DNA from: Streptomyces narbonensis
GTDB lineage: Bacteria; Actinomycetota; Actinomycetes; Streptomycetales; Streptomycetaceae
Length of the DNA stretch: 64,000 nt
Assembly (NCBI RefSeq): GCF_014649015.1
Contig: NZ_BMSF01000012.1
Span: 186,001 to 250,000 of the forward strand
Reading direction: 5' to 3'
This document shows positions 40,717 through 48,868 of this stretch, piece by piece (position 1 is the stretch's first letter; each line of letters opens with the position of its first letter). The notes beneath the pieces were generated by a model that saw nothing but the letters and a program-made list of their open reading frames with translations, was not told where the DNA came from and did no database searches. The position numbers and the translations under genes are program-made.

Positions 40717-41736
40717 GAGGAGCGCGTATGTCCGTCTCGGACACCCGTCCCGGCGCCCGCCGTGGGCAACGCGGTATCCGTGGCGGGCGGTGTCTTCCAC
40801 AGTGTCGCGGCCCGCAGTGACGGCTCCGTCCGCGCCTGGGGCACGGGAGCGCAGCTGGGCGACGGCGTCGGCGCTCAGCAGACGACTCCCGTACCGGTCT
40901 GCGCGGTCGCGCACATCGCCCCCTGTACCGCGTTCCTCTCGGGCGTGAAGTCCGTGGCGGCAGGGGCGTTCCACAGCCTCGCGGCACGCGGTGACGGAAC
41001 CGCCGTCGCCTGGGGCGACAACGACCAGGGGCAGCTCGGCATCGGGCACAACCTCGACCGGTCCGTACCGATCCAGGTGTGCGCGCCGGGCGGCTGCGCG
41101 GGAGTCCTGACGGGTGTCACCGCCGTCGCCTCGGGCTCCGGGAGTCTGCACAGCCTCGCGCTTCGCTCCGACGGCACGGTCCGCGCCTGGGGACGCAACA
41201 CCTTCGGCCAGCTCGGCGACGGCACCAAGACCGGGCGCAACGAGCCCGTCCGGGTCTGCGCCCAGGGCCAGACCGCGCCCTGCACACGGTTCCTCGAAGG
41301 CGCCACGACGATCGCCGTCGGCGACGAGCACAGCCTCAGTGTGGTCCGACCGTCGGCCGACCTGGCGACGTCGATCGCGGCGAGCCCCGAGCCGGTCGCC
41401 AACGGCGGGACGCTGACCTACACCGTGCGCGTCCACAACTACGGTCCGACCGCCGCGGAGAACGTGGTCCTCACTAGCCCGCTGCACGCCTCTGTGCGCT
41501 ACGCCTCCGCGAGCCCCACCACGGGACACTGCGATACCCCGCCGACCGGCACCACGGATACCGTGACCTGCTCGTTCGGCACGCTGCCCAGGGGCGGGGC
41601 CGCCACCGTCACGATCGCGGTGAAGGTCCGGTCGGCCGCTGGCGAGACCGTCACCGACTTCGCCTCCGCGACCAGCGACACTCCCCACCCCCGGTTCGGC
41701 AACAACTCGGCCGTGATCACCACGCCCGTGAGCTGA
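40717..41736 (+). pseudogene. RCC1-repeat and DUF11 protein with damaged 5' end
   Basis: The open frame encodes about three RCC1-like repeats (VAGGVFHSVAARSDGSVRAWG, VAAGAFHSLAARGDGTAVAWG and SLHSLALRSDGTVRAWGRN; each split here for length) and a C-terminal DUF11 domain (ADLATSIAASPEPVANGGTL to the end). Such proteins are normally exported, but no signal peptide is present. The only good ribosome site, GAGAGGAG (about 40715-40722), serves an ATG at 40728 in another frame that stops after about 30 codons. Upstream of the GTG at 40762 the RCC1 frame continues as TPVPAPAVGNAVS, linker-like sequence, back to a stop before 40717. A deletion or one-base shift near the start is likely; alternatively translation begins at GTG 40762 inside a repeat. 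Confidence 0.6.
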
Positions 41737-41737
41737 C

Positions 41738-42649
41738 TCAGCCTGTCGCGATCCCGCTGCCGGGCACCGCGACCGCCGGTTCCGGCACGGATCCGGCGGT
41801 CACGAACTCCACCGCCTCGGCCACCACCCCCGGGTCCGTCAGGATGCGGCGGTGGCCGAGGCCGCGGGTGACGACGAGCCGGGCCCGGTCGCCGTGGGCG
41901 CGGGCCAGTCGGCGCCCCTGGACGACGGGGACCATGTCGTCGTCCTCGTCGTGGAACAGCAGGACGGGGAGGTCGAGTCCGGCCGCCGCCTCCTCGGCGT
42001 CGAACCGGTCCCAGATGCCGGGCTCGCCGGGCGCGATCCGTCGCTCGACGTACGCGCGCATGCGCCGGACCACCAGGTCGGACACGCCGAAGCCGGCCCG
42101 GAAGCCCGCGAGCAGCATGGTGAAGGAGCCGACTCCGCCGAGCCCCACGAGGCGGCCGGCGCGCACGCCACCGTGAACGCCGTCGCGGAGGGCGAGGTGG
42201 GTGGCGAGGACGCCGAAGGAGTGGGCGACGACGGCCTCGAAGTCCCCGTGCCTGGCGTGCAACTCCCTGATGACGTCCCGGTATTCGATGATGTTGCTCG
42301 CCGCGCCCGGGGACTCGCCGTGGCCCGGAGCGTCGAAGGCGACCGGGCTGTAGCCGCGTTCGAGCAGGGCCTCGGCGAAGGCGGTGAGCCGTGAGGCGCG
42401 CGAGGACCAGCCGTGGACGAGCAGGACCGGGCGGCGCCCGTCACCCCAGGCGTACGTGACGACGTCCTTGCCCCGGACGCGGAGTCGTCCCGTACGGGCG
42501 GCGTCGAAGAGCGCCTGCTCCTCCGGCCGTGGCCGGGCCCGGCCGAGCGGGCGGACGAAGAGGTGGAAGGCGGCGCGGCCGGCGGGTCCGGGGGCGACGC
42601 GGGCGGCGGTGTTCAGGACGGTACGGACGAGCGGAGCCATCGGGTACAT
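41738..42649 (-). CDS. Alpha/beta hydrolase
   Basis: 303-residue alpha/beta-hydrolase. The oxyanion HGW motif PVLLVHGWSSRASRL is near residue 74, the nucleophile elbow AHSFGVLATHLALR near 142, a likely acid in LLFHDEDDDMVPV and the His in TRGLGHRRILTDP. The elbow is S in G-x-S form modified to H-S-F-G, as in many esterase-like members. A helical N-terminal extension (MAPLVRTVLNTAARVAPGP) could associate with membrane. GAGGAGA precedes the ATG at 42649. Its stop lies one base from the end of the RCC1-DUF11 frame. Substrate unknown. Confidence 0.8.
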   Translation of the reverse strand: MYPMAPLVRTVLNTAARVAPGPAGRAAFHLFVRPLGRARPRPEEQALFDAARTGRLRVRGKDVVTYAWGDGRRPVLLVHGWSSRASRLTAFAEALLERGYSPVAFDAPGHGESPGAASNIIEYRDVIRELHARHGDFEAVVAHSFGVLATHLALRDGVHGGVRAGRLVGLGGVGSFTMLLAGFRAGFGVSDLVVRRMRAYVERRIAPGEPGIWDRFDAEEAAAGLDLPVLLFHDEDDDMVPVVQGRRLARAHGDRARLVVTRGLGHRRILTDPGVVAEAVEFVTAGSVPEPAVAVPGSGIATG

Positions 42650-42683
42650 GCCGGATCTCCTCGGTCGGCCTGGATACGAGAAA

Positions 42684-42712
42684 ATGCTAGCACGATCGTT
42701 CGTGTTGTTTTA
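42684..42712 (-). promoter_or_regulatory. Promoter with dyad for the hydrolase gene
   Basis: On the minus strand TAGCAT (42689-42684) is a good -10 hexamer. CACGA-N4-TCGTG (42691-42704) lies immediately upstream, in the spacer. The -35 position (TAAAAC) is poor, so activation or repression at this dyad is plausible. Confidence 0.45.
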
Positions 42713-42776
42713 TGGTCGGAGAAGCAGGGCGGACCGGCCCCCACCCGGAACGGGCCGGCCCGCCCTGCCCTTCCCC

Positions 42777-43862
42777 CTACTCGGGAGACTCCCCCTCTGG
42801 GCCCCCCTTCGGCTCCTCCTTCGACTCCCCCTTCGACTCCCCCTTCGACTCCTTCTTCGCGCGGCTCGGCTGGACCCGCTTCGGCTCGCCCGGCATCTTC
42901 GGATACTCCGGCGGATACGGCAGGTCGCCGAGGCCGTGGTCCGCCTCGTCCCGCCGCGCCAGTTCGAGCAGGGACTCCAGGCTGAACCGCTCGTCGTCCA
43001 TGTCGGCGTGGACGTCGCCGAGTTCGGCGTAACGGGCCGGCATGGTCCTGATGTCGAAGTCCCGCGGCACGGCGTCGTCGATCTCATCCCAGCGCAGCGG
43101 CGCCGAGACGGGGGCGTTCGGGCGCGGGCGTACGGAGTAGGCGGAGGCGATGGTCCGGTCCCGGGCGGTCTGGTTGTAGTCGACGAAGATCCGCTCCCCG
43201 CGCTCCTCCTTCCACCACTTGATGGTGACCCGGTCCGGCATCCGCCGCTCCAGCTCCCGCCCGCAGGCGATGGCCGCCCTTCTGACCTGAGTGAACGTCC
43301 AGTCGGGTGTGATCGGGACAAAGACGTGCAGCCCCCGGCCGCCCGAGGTCTTCGGCCAGCCGCGCAGCCCGTGCTCGTCGAGGACGGAACGCAGCTCGTG
43401 GGCGGCGCGGACGGCGTCGGCGTACTCCGTGCCGGGCTGGGGGTCGAGGTCGATTCGGAGCTCGTCGGGGTGGTCGGTGTCCTCGCGCCGTACCGGCCAG
43501 GGGTGGAAGGTGACGGCACCGAGGTTGGCGGCCCAGAGCACGGCTGCCGGTTCGGTGGGGCACATCTCGTCGGCCGACCGGCCGCTGGGGAAGGTGATGT
43601 GGGCCGTCGGGATCCAGTCGGGGAGGTACTTGGGGGCGCGCTTCTGGAAGAAGGACTCGCCGGTCACCCCGTCGGGGTAGCGCTCCAGGGTGGTGGGCCG
43701 GTTCCGCAGCGCGCGGGTGATGCCGTCGCCCACGGCCAGGTAGTAGCTGACCATGTCGAGCTTCGTGTATCCGGGTTCGGGGAAGTACACCTTGTCCGGA
43801 TTGGACACGCGTACGGTCCGGTCGCCGACTTCGAGTTCCACCGCTGCCGCCTTGCCTGCCAT
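42777..43862 (-). CDS. ligD: LigD-type NHEJ polymerase domain protein
   Basis: 361-residue stand-alone LigD polymerase (PolDom, primase-polymerase superfamily). Motifs: VSNPDKVYFPEPGYTKLD at the N-terminus, the catalytic LRIDLDPQPGTEY (Asp-x-Asp), KTSGGRGLHVFVP and FVDYNQTARDRTIASAYSVR. It fills gaps at broken DNA ends in non-homologous end joining with Ku, which is not in this window. The C-terminus carries repeated KGESKGES-like acidic-basic units encoded by 15-bp DNA repeats. The start at 43862 is supported by TAGGCT (43875-43870) ending seven bases before it. It is divergent from an ATP-dependent ligase gene, the two probably making a two-protein equivalent of fused LigD. Confidence 0.88.
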   Translation of the reverse strand: MAGKAAAVELEVGDRTVRVSNPDKVYFPEPGYTKLDMVSYYLAVGDGITRALRNRPTTLERYPDGVTGESFFQKRAPKYLPDWIPTAHITFPSGRSADEMCPTEPAAVLWAANLGAVTFHPWPVRREDTDHPDELRIDLDPQPGTEYADAVRAAHELRSVLDEHGLRGWPKTSGGRGLHVFVPITPDWTFTQVRRAAIACGRELERRMPDRVTIKWWKEERGERIFVDYNQTARDRTIASAYSVRPRPNAPVSAPLRWDEIDDAVPRDFDIRTMPARYAELGDVHADMDDERFSLESLLELARRDEADHGLGDLPYPPEYPKMPGEPKRVQPSRAKKESKGESKGESKEEPKGGPEGESPE

Positions 43863-43915
43863 GCGGGCCAGCCTAGGGTTCGCCGACAAGTCCCGCATAC
43901 CGGACAATCGACCCT

Positions 43916-44974
43916 ATGGATCTGCCGGTGATGCCGCCCGTGAAGCCGATGCTCGCCAAGTCCGTGAAGAAGATTCCGCCCGGGATGCAGTACGAGGCGA
44001 AGTGGGACGGGTTCCGCGCGATCGTCCACCGCGACGGGCCGGAGCTCGTCATCGGGAGCCGTACCGGCAAGCCGCTGACCCGGTACTTCCCCGAGCTGGT
44101 CGAGGCGCTCGCGGCCCGGCTGCCGGAGCGCTGCGTGGTGGACGGCGAGATCGTGATCGAGCACGACGGCCACCTCGACTTCGACCGGCTCAGCGAGCGG
44201 ATCCATCCGGCGGACTCCCGGGTCCGCATGCTCGCGGAGACCACTCCGGCGCGGTTCGTCGCCTTCGACCTGCTCGCCCTCGGGGACGATTCGCTGCTGG
44301 AGGTGGGGCTGAGCGAGCGACGGGCGGCCCTGGAGCGGGCCCTCGACGGGGTCGACGCCCCGGTCCACCTGGCGCCCGCGACCCGGGACGCCGAGGTCGC
44401 CGCCCGCTGGTTCGAGCAGTACGAGGGCGCGGGGCTCGACGGGGTGATCGCCAAGCCGCTCGACCTGCCGTACCGGCCGGACGCCCGCCTCATGTACAAG
44501 ATCAAGCACGAGCGGACGGCCGATGTGGTCGTGGCCGGCTACCGCTTCCACAAGAGCGGGCCGGTGGTCGGATCGCTGCTGCTCGGTCTGTACGACGACG
44601 GGGGCGTCCTCCAGCACGTCGGCGTGTGCGCGGCCTTCACCGCCGCCCGGCGCGCCGAGCTGATCGAGGAGCTGGAGCCGCTGCGGATGGATCCGCCGGA
44701 CGGGCACCCGTGGGCGGCCTGGACAAACGAGTCCGCGCACGAGGGGGCCCGACTGCCGGGTGCGCCGAGCCGCTGGTCGGGCAAGAAGGACCTGTCGTGG
44801 GTGGCCCTGCGGCCGGAGCGGGTGTGCGAGGTCGGGTACGACCACATGGAGGGCGACCGCTTCCGGCACACGGCCCAGTTCAAGCGCTGGCGCCCGGACC
44901 GGACGCCGGAGTCCTGCGGGTACGGTCAGTTGGACGAGCCCGTCTCGTACGACCTGGCCGAGATCCTCTCGTAG
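43916..44974 (+). CDS. ATP-dependent DNA ligase (LigC/LigD-ligase type)
   Basis: 352-residue ligase. Motif I is YEAKWDGFRAIVH with Lys29 as the adenylated residue; other nucleotidyl-transferase motifs include GSRTGKPL, VVDGEIVIE, FDLLAL, GLDGVIAKPLDLPY and YKIKHERTADVVVAGY. The C-terminal OB domain ends with HTAQFKRWRPDRTPESC. It seals nicks using ATP and probably completes end joining after the divergent LigD-type polymerase. The ATG follows GACAAT (43903-43908) by seven bases, so both genes of the pair look leaderless. An 18-bp tandem repeat begins 22 bases after the stop. Confidence 0.9.
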   Translation: MDLPVMPPVKPMLAKSVKKIPPGMQYEAKWDGFRAIVHRDGPELVIGSRTGKPLTRYFPELVEALAARLPERCVVDGEIVIEHDGHLDFDRLSERIHPADSRVRMLAETTPARFVAFDLLALGDDSLLEVGLSERRAALERALDGVDAPVHLAPATRDAEVAARWFEQYEGAGLDGVIAKPLDLPYRPDARLMYKIKHERTADVVVAGYRFHKSGPVVGSLLLGLYDDGGVLQHVGVCAAFTAARRAELIEELEPLRMDPPDGHPWAAWTNESAHEGARLPGAPSRWSGKKDLSWVALRPERVCEVGYDHMEGDRFRHTAQFKRWRPDRTPESCGYGQLDEPVSYDLAEILS

Positions 44975-44996
44975 GACACGAGGATCGTTTTCTGAC

Positions 44997-45086
44997 GCGG
45001 CGCGCGAAGCGGATGCGGCGCGCGAAGCGGATGCGGCGCTCGCAGCGGATGCGGCGCTCGCAGCGGATGCGGCGCTCGCAGCGGAT
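44997..45086. repeat. 18-bp tandem repeat, five copies
   Basis: Five 18-base units from 44997 to 45086. The first two are identical (GCGGCGCGCGAAGCGGAT) and the last three are identical (GCGGCGCTCGCAGCGGAT). The period is a multiple of three, and the plus-strand translation would be Ala/Asp-rich, but no start signal or homology supports a gene. Confidence 0.85.
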
Positions 45087-45197
45087 GCGTCCCGCACATC
45101 GCGCACGCACGGAAGGGCCGCGGGCGGAAGCCGTCGGAACGGCGAGTGAGATGGTTCACATTCCGCGGCCTCGATGATCTCTCCAACACCCTGCCAC

Positions 45198-45232
45198 CGA
45201 CAGGACATTCGCCGAACGTCCTGTCGACGACA
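45198..45232. promoter_or_regulatory. Overlapping inverted repeats
   Basis: CGACAGGAC-N11-GTCCTGTCG (45198-45226) overlaps TGTCG-A-CGACA (45222-45232). The remainder of the 44975-45466 intergenic region has no supportable gene. The dyads could be an operator for the genes beginning at 45467, including the exporter, though they are 240 bases upstream. Confidence 0.35.
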
Positions 45233-45466
45233 AGAGGTCGCCGCCCCGCACGCGAGCCGCCGACCACCCCCGCACCTGCGGGAACTCCGCCGGCGGCGCC
45301 GGCCACCCTCACGCCCCCCGCTCCCCCGGCGTCCGCCTTCCCCGCTCCCGGGGCCTCCCGTCGTCACACCGTCGCGACAACCCCGTGCCGGAACCCGTAC
45401 CGCGATCCGGTACGTATTGGAGGAGGAGACACTCCGCACCCTCCCCGCACCCACAAGGACTGACCC

Positions 45467-45718
45467 GTGATCGCCTCGCCCTCACCCCTCGTCCCCGTCC
45501 CGATCCCCGACAGCGTGGCCGCACTGATCGGCGCCTGTCTCCCGCTGCACGTCCTCCAGGCCGAGGTCGACGCGGACTGCGCGGCGCGCGAGGTGTACCG
45601 GTTCCGTGGGCCGCTGTGCGCGGAGGACCGGGCGGACCGCGAGCACGCCCTCGCGGCGCTGGCACGGGCCAATAAGATCCTTGCCAAGCACCACCCCCAG
45701 CTGCCCGTCACCCCCTGA
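45467..45718 (+). CDS. Small protein of unknown function
   Basis: 83-residue protein starting at GTG 45467 with AAGGA nine bases upstream. The N-terminus is Pro-rich and hydrophobic (PLVPVPIPDSVAALIGACLP) and the rest helical and charged (ADREHALAALARANKILAKH). Codon bias looks coding. It is not assignable to a family. It lies 65 bases upstream of the MFS exporter gene and may be co-transcribed with it. Confidence 0.5.
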   Translation: MIASPSPLVPVPIPDSVAALIGACLPLHVLQAEVDADCAAREVYRFRGPLCAEDRADREHALAALARANKILAKHHPQLPVTP

Positions 45719-45782
45719 TCCAGTACACCTGTCCGGCCGTCCCCCGCATGCACGAGGCCGGTGGCGGTGTGACGCTGCGAAG

Positions 45783-47882
45783 GTGACCACGACCAGCGAC
45801 GCAGTGCCCGCGCCCCCGGCCGCCACCCAACCACCCGTGCTCGACAAGCGCCGCCGCAACATCGTGTTCGGCACGATCATGCTGGGCGTCCTCCTCGCCG
45901 CCCTCGACCAGACGATCGTCGGCACCGCCCTGCCCACGATCGTCTCGGATCTCGGCGGCGCCGCGCACATGTCGTGGGTGGTCACGGCCTATCTGCTCGC
46001 CGAGACCGTCGCGACCGTCCTCGTCGGCAAGTTCGGCGACCTCTTCGGCCGCAAGGTGATCTTCCAGATCTCGGCGGTCGTCTTCATCACCGGCTCGTTC
46101 CTCTGCGGGCTCGCCACGAACATGACGCTCCTGATCGTCTGGCGCGGTCTCCAGGGCATCGGCGCCGGCGGTCTCATGGTCACCTCGATGGCCCTCATCG
46201 CCGATGTGATCCCGCTGCGCGAACGCGGCAAGTACCAAGGCGCGATCGGGGCCGTGTTCGGTGTCTCCACGGTCATCGGCCCGCTCCTCGGCGGTCTGTT
46301 CACCGACCACCTGAGCTGGCGGTGGGCGTTCTACGTCAACGTCCCCATCGCCATCCTCGTCGTGATCGCCGCCGCCCGCACGATCCCCTCCGTACGCTCC
46401 GCGACCCGCCCCGTCATCGACTACGCAGGCATCGCGTTCGTCGCCGTCGGCTCCAGCGCGCTGATCCTCGCGACCAGTTGGGGCGGCAACGAGTACGCGT
46501 GGACGTCCGGGGTCATCATCGGGCTCTTCGTCGGCGGCATCGTCGCCCTCGGCCTGTTCTGCTGGGTGGAGACCCGGGCGCCCGAACCCATGCTGCCCAT
46601 GCGGCTGTTCGCCAACCCGGTCTTCACCGTCTGCTCCGTGCTGAGCTTCGTCGTCGGCTTCGCGATGCTCGGCGCGATGACCTTCCTGCCGACCTACCTC
46701 CAGTACGTCGACGGGGACTCGGCCACCGTCTCCGGCATCCGGACCCTGCCCATGGTCATCGGGCTCCTCATCGCCTCGGTCTTCAGCGGCAACGTCGTCA
46801 GCAAGACGGGCCATTACCGGATCTTCCCCATCGCGGGCTGCTTCGTGATGGGCGTCGGCCTCTATCTGCTCTCGCTCATGGGGCCGGAGACCAGCACCTG
46901 GCTGGCGTCGCTGTACATGTTCGTGCTCGGCACCGGCATCGGCCTGTGCATGCAGGTCCTGACCATCGCCGTGCAGAACACCGTCGACTACGCCGACCTC
47001 GGCACCGCGACCTCGGGCGTCACCTTCTTCCGTACCCTCGGCAGCTCCTTCGGCACGGCCGTCTTCGGCACGATCTACGTCAACTCCCTCAAGCCCAACC
47101 TCGCGGCGGGGGTCGGCGAGGCGGCGGCCGTCGCCGGCAGCCTCGGCATCGATCCGGCCGGTCTGGCACAGGCCGCGCAGAGCCCGGCGGGGGTGCACGG
47201 CCTGCCGGACGAGGTCGCGGAACCGATCGTGCACGCCTACGCGGACACGCTCCACACCGTCTTCCTGTGGACGGTGCCCGTCGCCGCCGTAGGGTTCGTC
47301 GTGGCGCTCTTCCTCAAGCAGGTGAAGCTCCGCGACTCGGCCCGTGCCGGCGCGCCGGACATGGGCGAGGGCTTCGCCTCGCCCACGTCGTCCGGCGACT
47401 CGGCCAAGCTCCTCGAACTCTCCGTCGGGCGGCTCCTGCGGCGCATCGACCTCGACACCGCACGGGGGATCGTCCGCGCCTCCGACACCCGGCTCGACAC
47501 GGCGGGCGCCTGGGCGGTGATGCAGGTCGAGCTCTACACGCGGACCGTCGGACACGCGAGCCTCGGCCTGATCGCGGCCGGCCGTCGGGTGCCGCCCGAG
47601 GTACTGCTGCCGGTCTTCGACAGAATGGTCGACGAGGGGTTCCTCACCCGGGACGGCAATCTGATCTCGCACACCCCGGCGGGTGAGCGCGAGGCGACGG
47701 TGATCGCCCGGGCCTGGGGCGACTGGCTCTCCGACCGGATCGAGCAGGAACGCGGCCGGCCCAGCGGCCCGGAGCTGCGGGTGGCGACGGACGCCATCGC
47801 GAAGAGGGTCGTCGCCGAGGACCTGGCGACCGGACTTCCGAGACGGGAGTCGGAGGACCGGACGGTGTCGGTGACGAGGTGA
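45783..47882 (+). CDS. MFS drug exporter (DHA2 type) with C-terminal winged-helix-like domain
   Basis: 699-residue transporter. The first 530 residues resemble 14-helix DHA2 proton antiporters: motif A GKFGDLFGRKVIFQIS near residue 83, LDQTIVGTALPTIVSDLGG in helix 1 and motif C-like GAVFGVSTVIGPLLGGLF. The last 150 residues form a soluble domain (LLELSVGRLLRRIDLDTARG to LSDRIEQERG) whose pattern, including LLPVFDRMVDEGFLTRDGN, resembles a MarR-type winged helix. This extra domain recurs in some Streptomyces exporters; a regulatory role is inference. GTG at 45783 lacks a strong ribosome site. The substrate is unknown. Confidence 0.82.
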   Translation: MTTTSDAVPAPPAATQPPVLDKRRRNIVFGTIMLGVLLAALDQTIVGTALPTIVSDLGGAAHMSWVVTAYLLAETVATVLVGKFGDLFGRKVIFQISAVVFITGSFLCGLATNMTLLIVWRGLQGIGAGGLMVTSMALIADVIPLRERGKYQGAIGAVFGVSTVIGPLLGGLFTDHLSWRWAFYVNVPIAILVVIAAARTIPSVRSATRPVIDYAGIAFVAVGSSALILATSWGGNEYAWTSGVIIGLFVGGIVALGLFCWVETRAPEPMLPMRLFANPVFTVCSVLSFVVGFAMLGAMTFLPTYLQYVDGDSATVSGIRTLPMVIGLLIASVFSGNVVSKTGHYRIFPIAGCFVMGVGLYLLSLMGPETSTWLASLYMFVLGTGIGLCMQVLTIAVQNTVDYADLGTATSGVTFFRTLGSSFGTAVFGTIYVNSLKPNLAAGVGEAAAVAGSLGIDPAGLAQAAQSPAGVHGLPDEVAEPIVHAYADTLHTVFLWTVPVAAVGFVVALFLKQVKLRDSARAGAPDMGEGFASPTSSGDSAKLLELSVGRLLRRIDLDTARGIVRASDTRLDTAGAWAVMQVELYTRTVGHASLGLIAAGRRVPPEVLLPVFDRMVDEGFLTRDGNLISHTPAGEREATVIARAWGDWLSDRIEQERGRPSGPELRVATDAIAKRVVAEDLATGLPRRESEDRTVSVTR

Positions 47883-48130
47883 CGGGGTGACGGGCTGGCT
47901 CGGTGACGCGGCCGCCCGGCGTGCCCGGTGGCGCGGTGGTCCGGTTACCCGCGGCCTGGCGGCTGGTTGGCGCGGTGGCTCGGTGACCCGGCAGCCTGGC
48001 GGCCCGGTGACGCGATGACCCGCGGCCCGGCGACGCGGTGACCCGGCGGCCCGGTGACCCAGTGGCCGCGGCGACGCGGTGTCCGGGTGACCTCGGGCAT
48101 CAGCGGCGCCGGACGTCCGGGATCAGTCAC
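47883..48130. repeat. Degenerate G+C-rich repeat region
   Basis: About 250 bases of degenerate repeats built on CGGTGACCCGGCGGCC-like 16-base units, between the exporter and YchJ-type genes. No gene, terminator hairpin or recognised element is evident. Confidence 0.6.
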
Positions 48131-48136
48131 CGGCAG

Positions 48137-48586
48137 CTACTCGCCGACGTCGCCGTCCACGTACACCCAGGCGCCCTCGTGGCGGGCGAAGCGGCTCCGC
48201 TCGCGCATCGCGCCGGTCTCGCCGCCGTGCACGTAACCCGCCGCGAAGGTGACGGTGCCGTGCTGGTGGAAGGCGGTGCCGTCGGTGGCCGCCAGGATCT
48301 CCAGGCCGGTCCAGCGGAGCGCCGGGTCGAAGTCGACCTCGCCGGGACGGGTCTCCGGCGCCCAGGTGCGCAGCAGGTAGGCCTCGTCGCGGACGACGAA
48401 GGCGCTGTAGCGGGACCGCATGAGCAGCTCGGCCGTCGGCGCCGTGCCCGCCGTGCCGCTGTGGAACCGGCCGCAGCACGCGCCGTACGTGGCGTCGAGG
48501 CCGCAGGGGCAGGGGGAGTCCGCGGTGACGGCCGGGGCGGCGGGGGCCGGGGACTTACGGGTCGGGCGGGTCTTGCGTCGGGACAT
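48137..48586 (-). CDS. YchJ family protein with SEC-C motif
   Basis: 149-residue YchJ-like protein. The N-terminus is basic and Pro/Ala-rich, followed by the zinc-binding SEC-C-type motif CPCGLDATYGACCGRFH (C-x-C-x8-C-C here) near residue 26. The DUF4880-free YchJ core follows: TAELLMRSRYSAFVVRDEAY, LRTWAPETRP and the terminal beta strands FARHEGAWVYVDGDVGE. Role unknown; the NTF2-like fold suggests a binding protein. The start ATG lies at 48586. It is flanked on both sides by tandem-repeat DNA. Confidence 0.8.
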   Translation of the reverse strand: MSRRKTRPTRKSPAPAAPAVTADSPCPCGLDATYGACCGRFHSGTAGTAPTAELLMRSRYSAFVVRDEAYLLRTWAPETRPGEVDFDPALRWTGLEILAATDGTAFHQHGTVTFAAGYVHGGETGAMRERSRFARHEGAWVYVDGDVGE

Positions 48587-48604
48587 GCCGCCATTCTCCC
48601 CCAG

Positions 48605-48785
48605 GCGGCGATCAGCCGATCTCGGCCCGTGACGCGCCGGTCGGCCGGGGGCCCGTGACCTTCCGATCCACCGATGGCTCGTGACGCGCTGATCTACCGA
48701 GGGCTTGCGACGCGCTGGTCGGCCGAGGGCTCGTGACGCGCTGGTCGGCCGAGGCTCGCGGCGCGCTGGTCGGCCGAGGGCTCGC
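48605..48785. repeat. 26-bp tandem repeat, seven diverging copies
   Basis: Units start at 48605, 48631, 48657, 48683, 48709, 48735 and 48760. The best conserved read GACGCGCTGGTCGGCCGAGG then GCTCGT. The array fills the space between the YchJ-type gene and the GH4 gene promoter. No spacers are present. Confidence 0.8.
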
Positions 48786-48868
48786 GGTGCGCCCGGCATG
48801 TGGACACCGTCGTGGACGACCGCCCGTCGTCCCGCTGTCGGCCGGGTGCGCCCGAGTAGCGTACGGGC

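Noticed and set aside
44975..45466. A gene in the region after the ligase, including the frame through the 18-bp repeats
   Set aside because: No ribosome site, homology or stable frame beyond the repeats; composition reflects tandem duplication.
45708..47672. Minus-strand open frame of 654 codons opposite the MFS exporter
   Set aside because: Asp/Arg/His-rich shadow with no recognised domain; the exporter motifs are clear on the plus strand.
48605..48785. Possible CRISPR array
   Set aside because: The 26-base units are directly adjacent with no spacers and diverge along the array; no cas gene is present.
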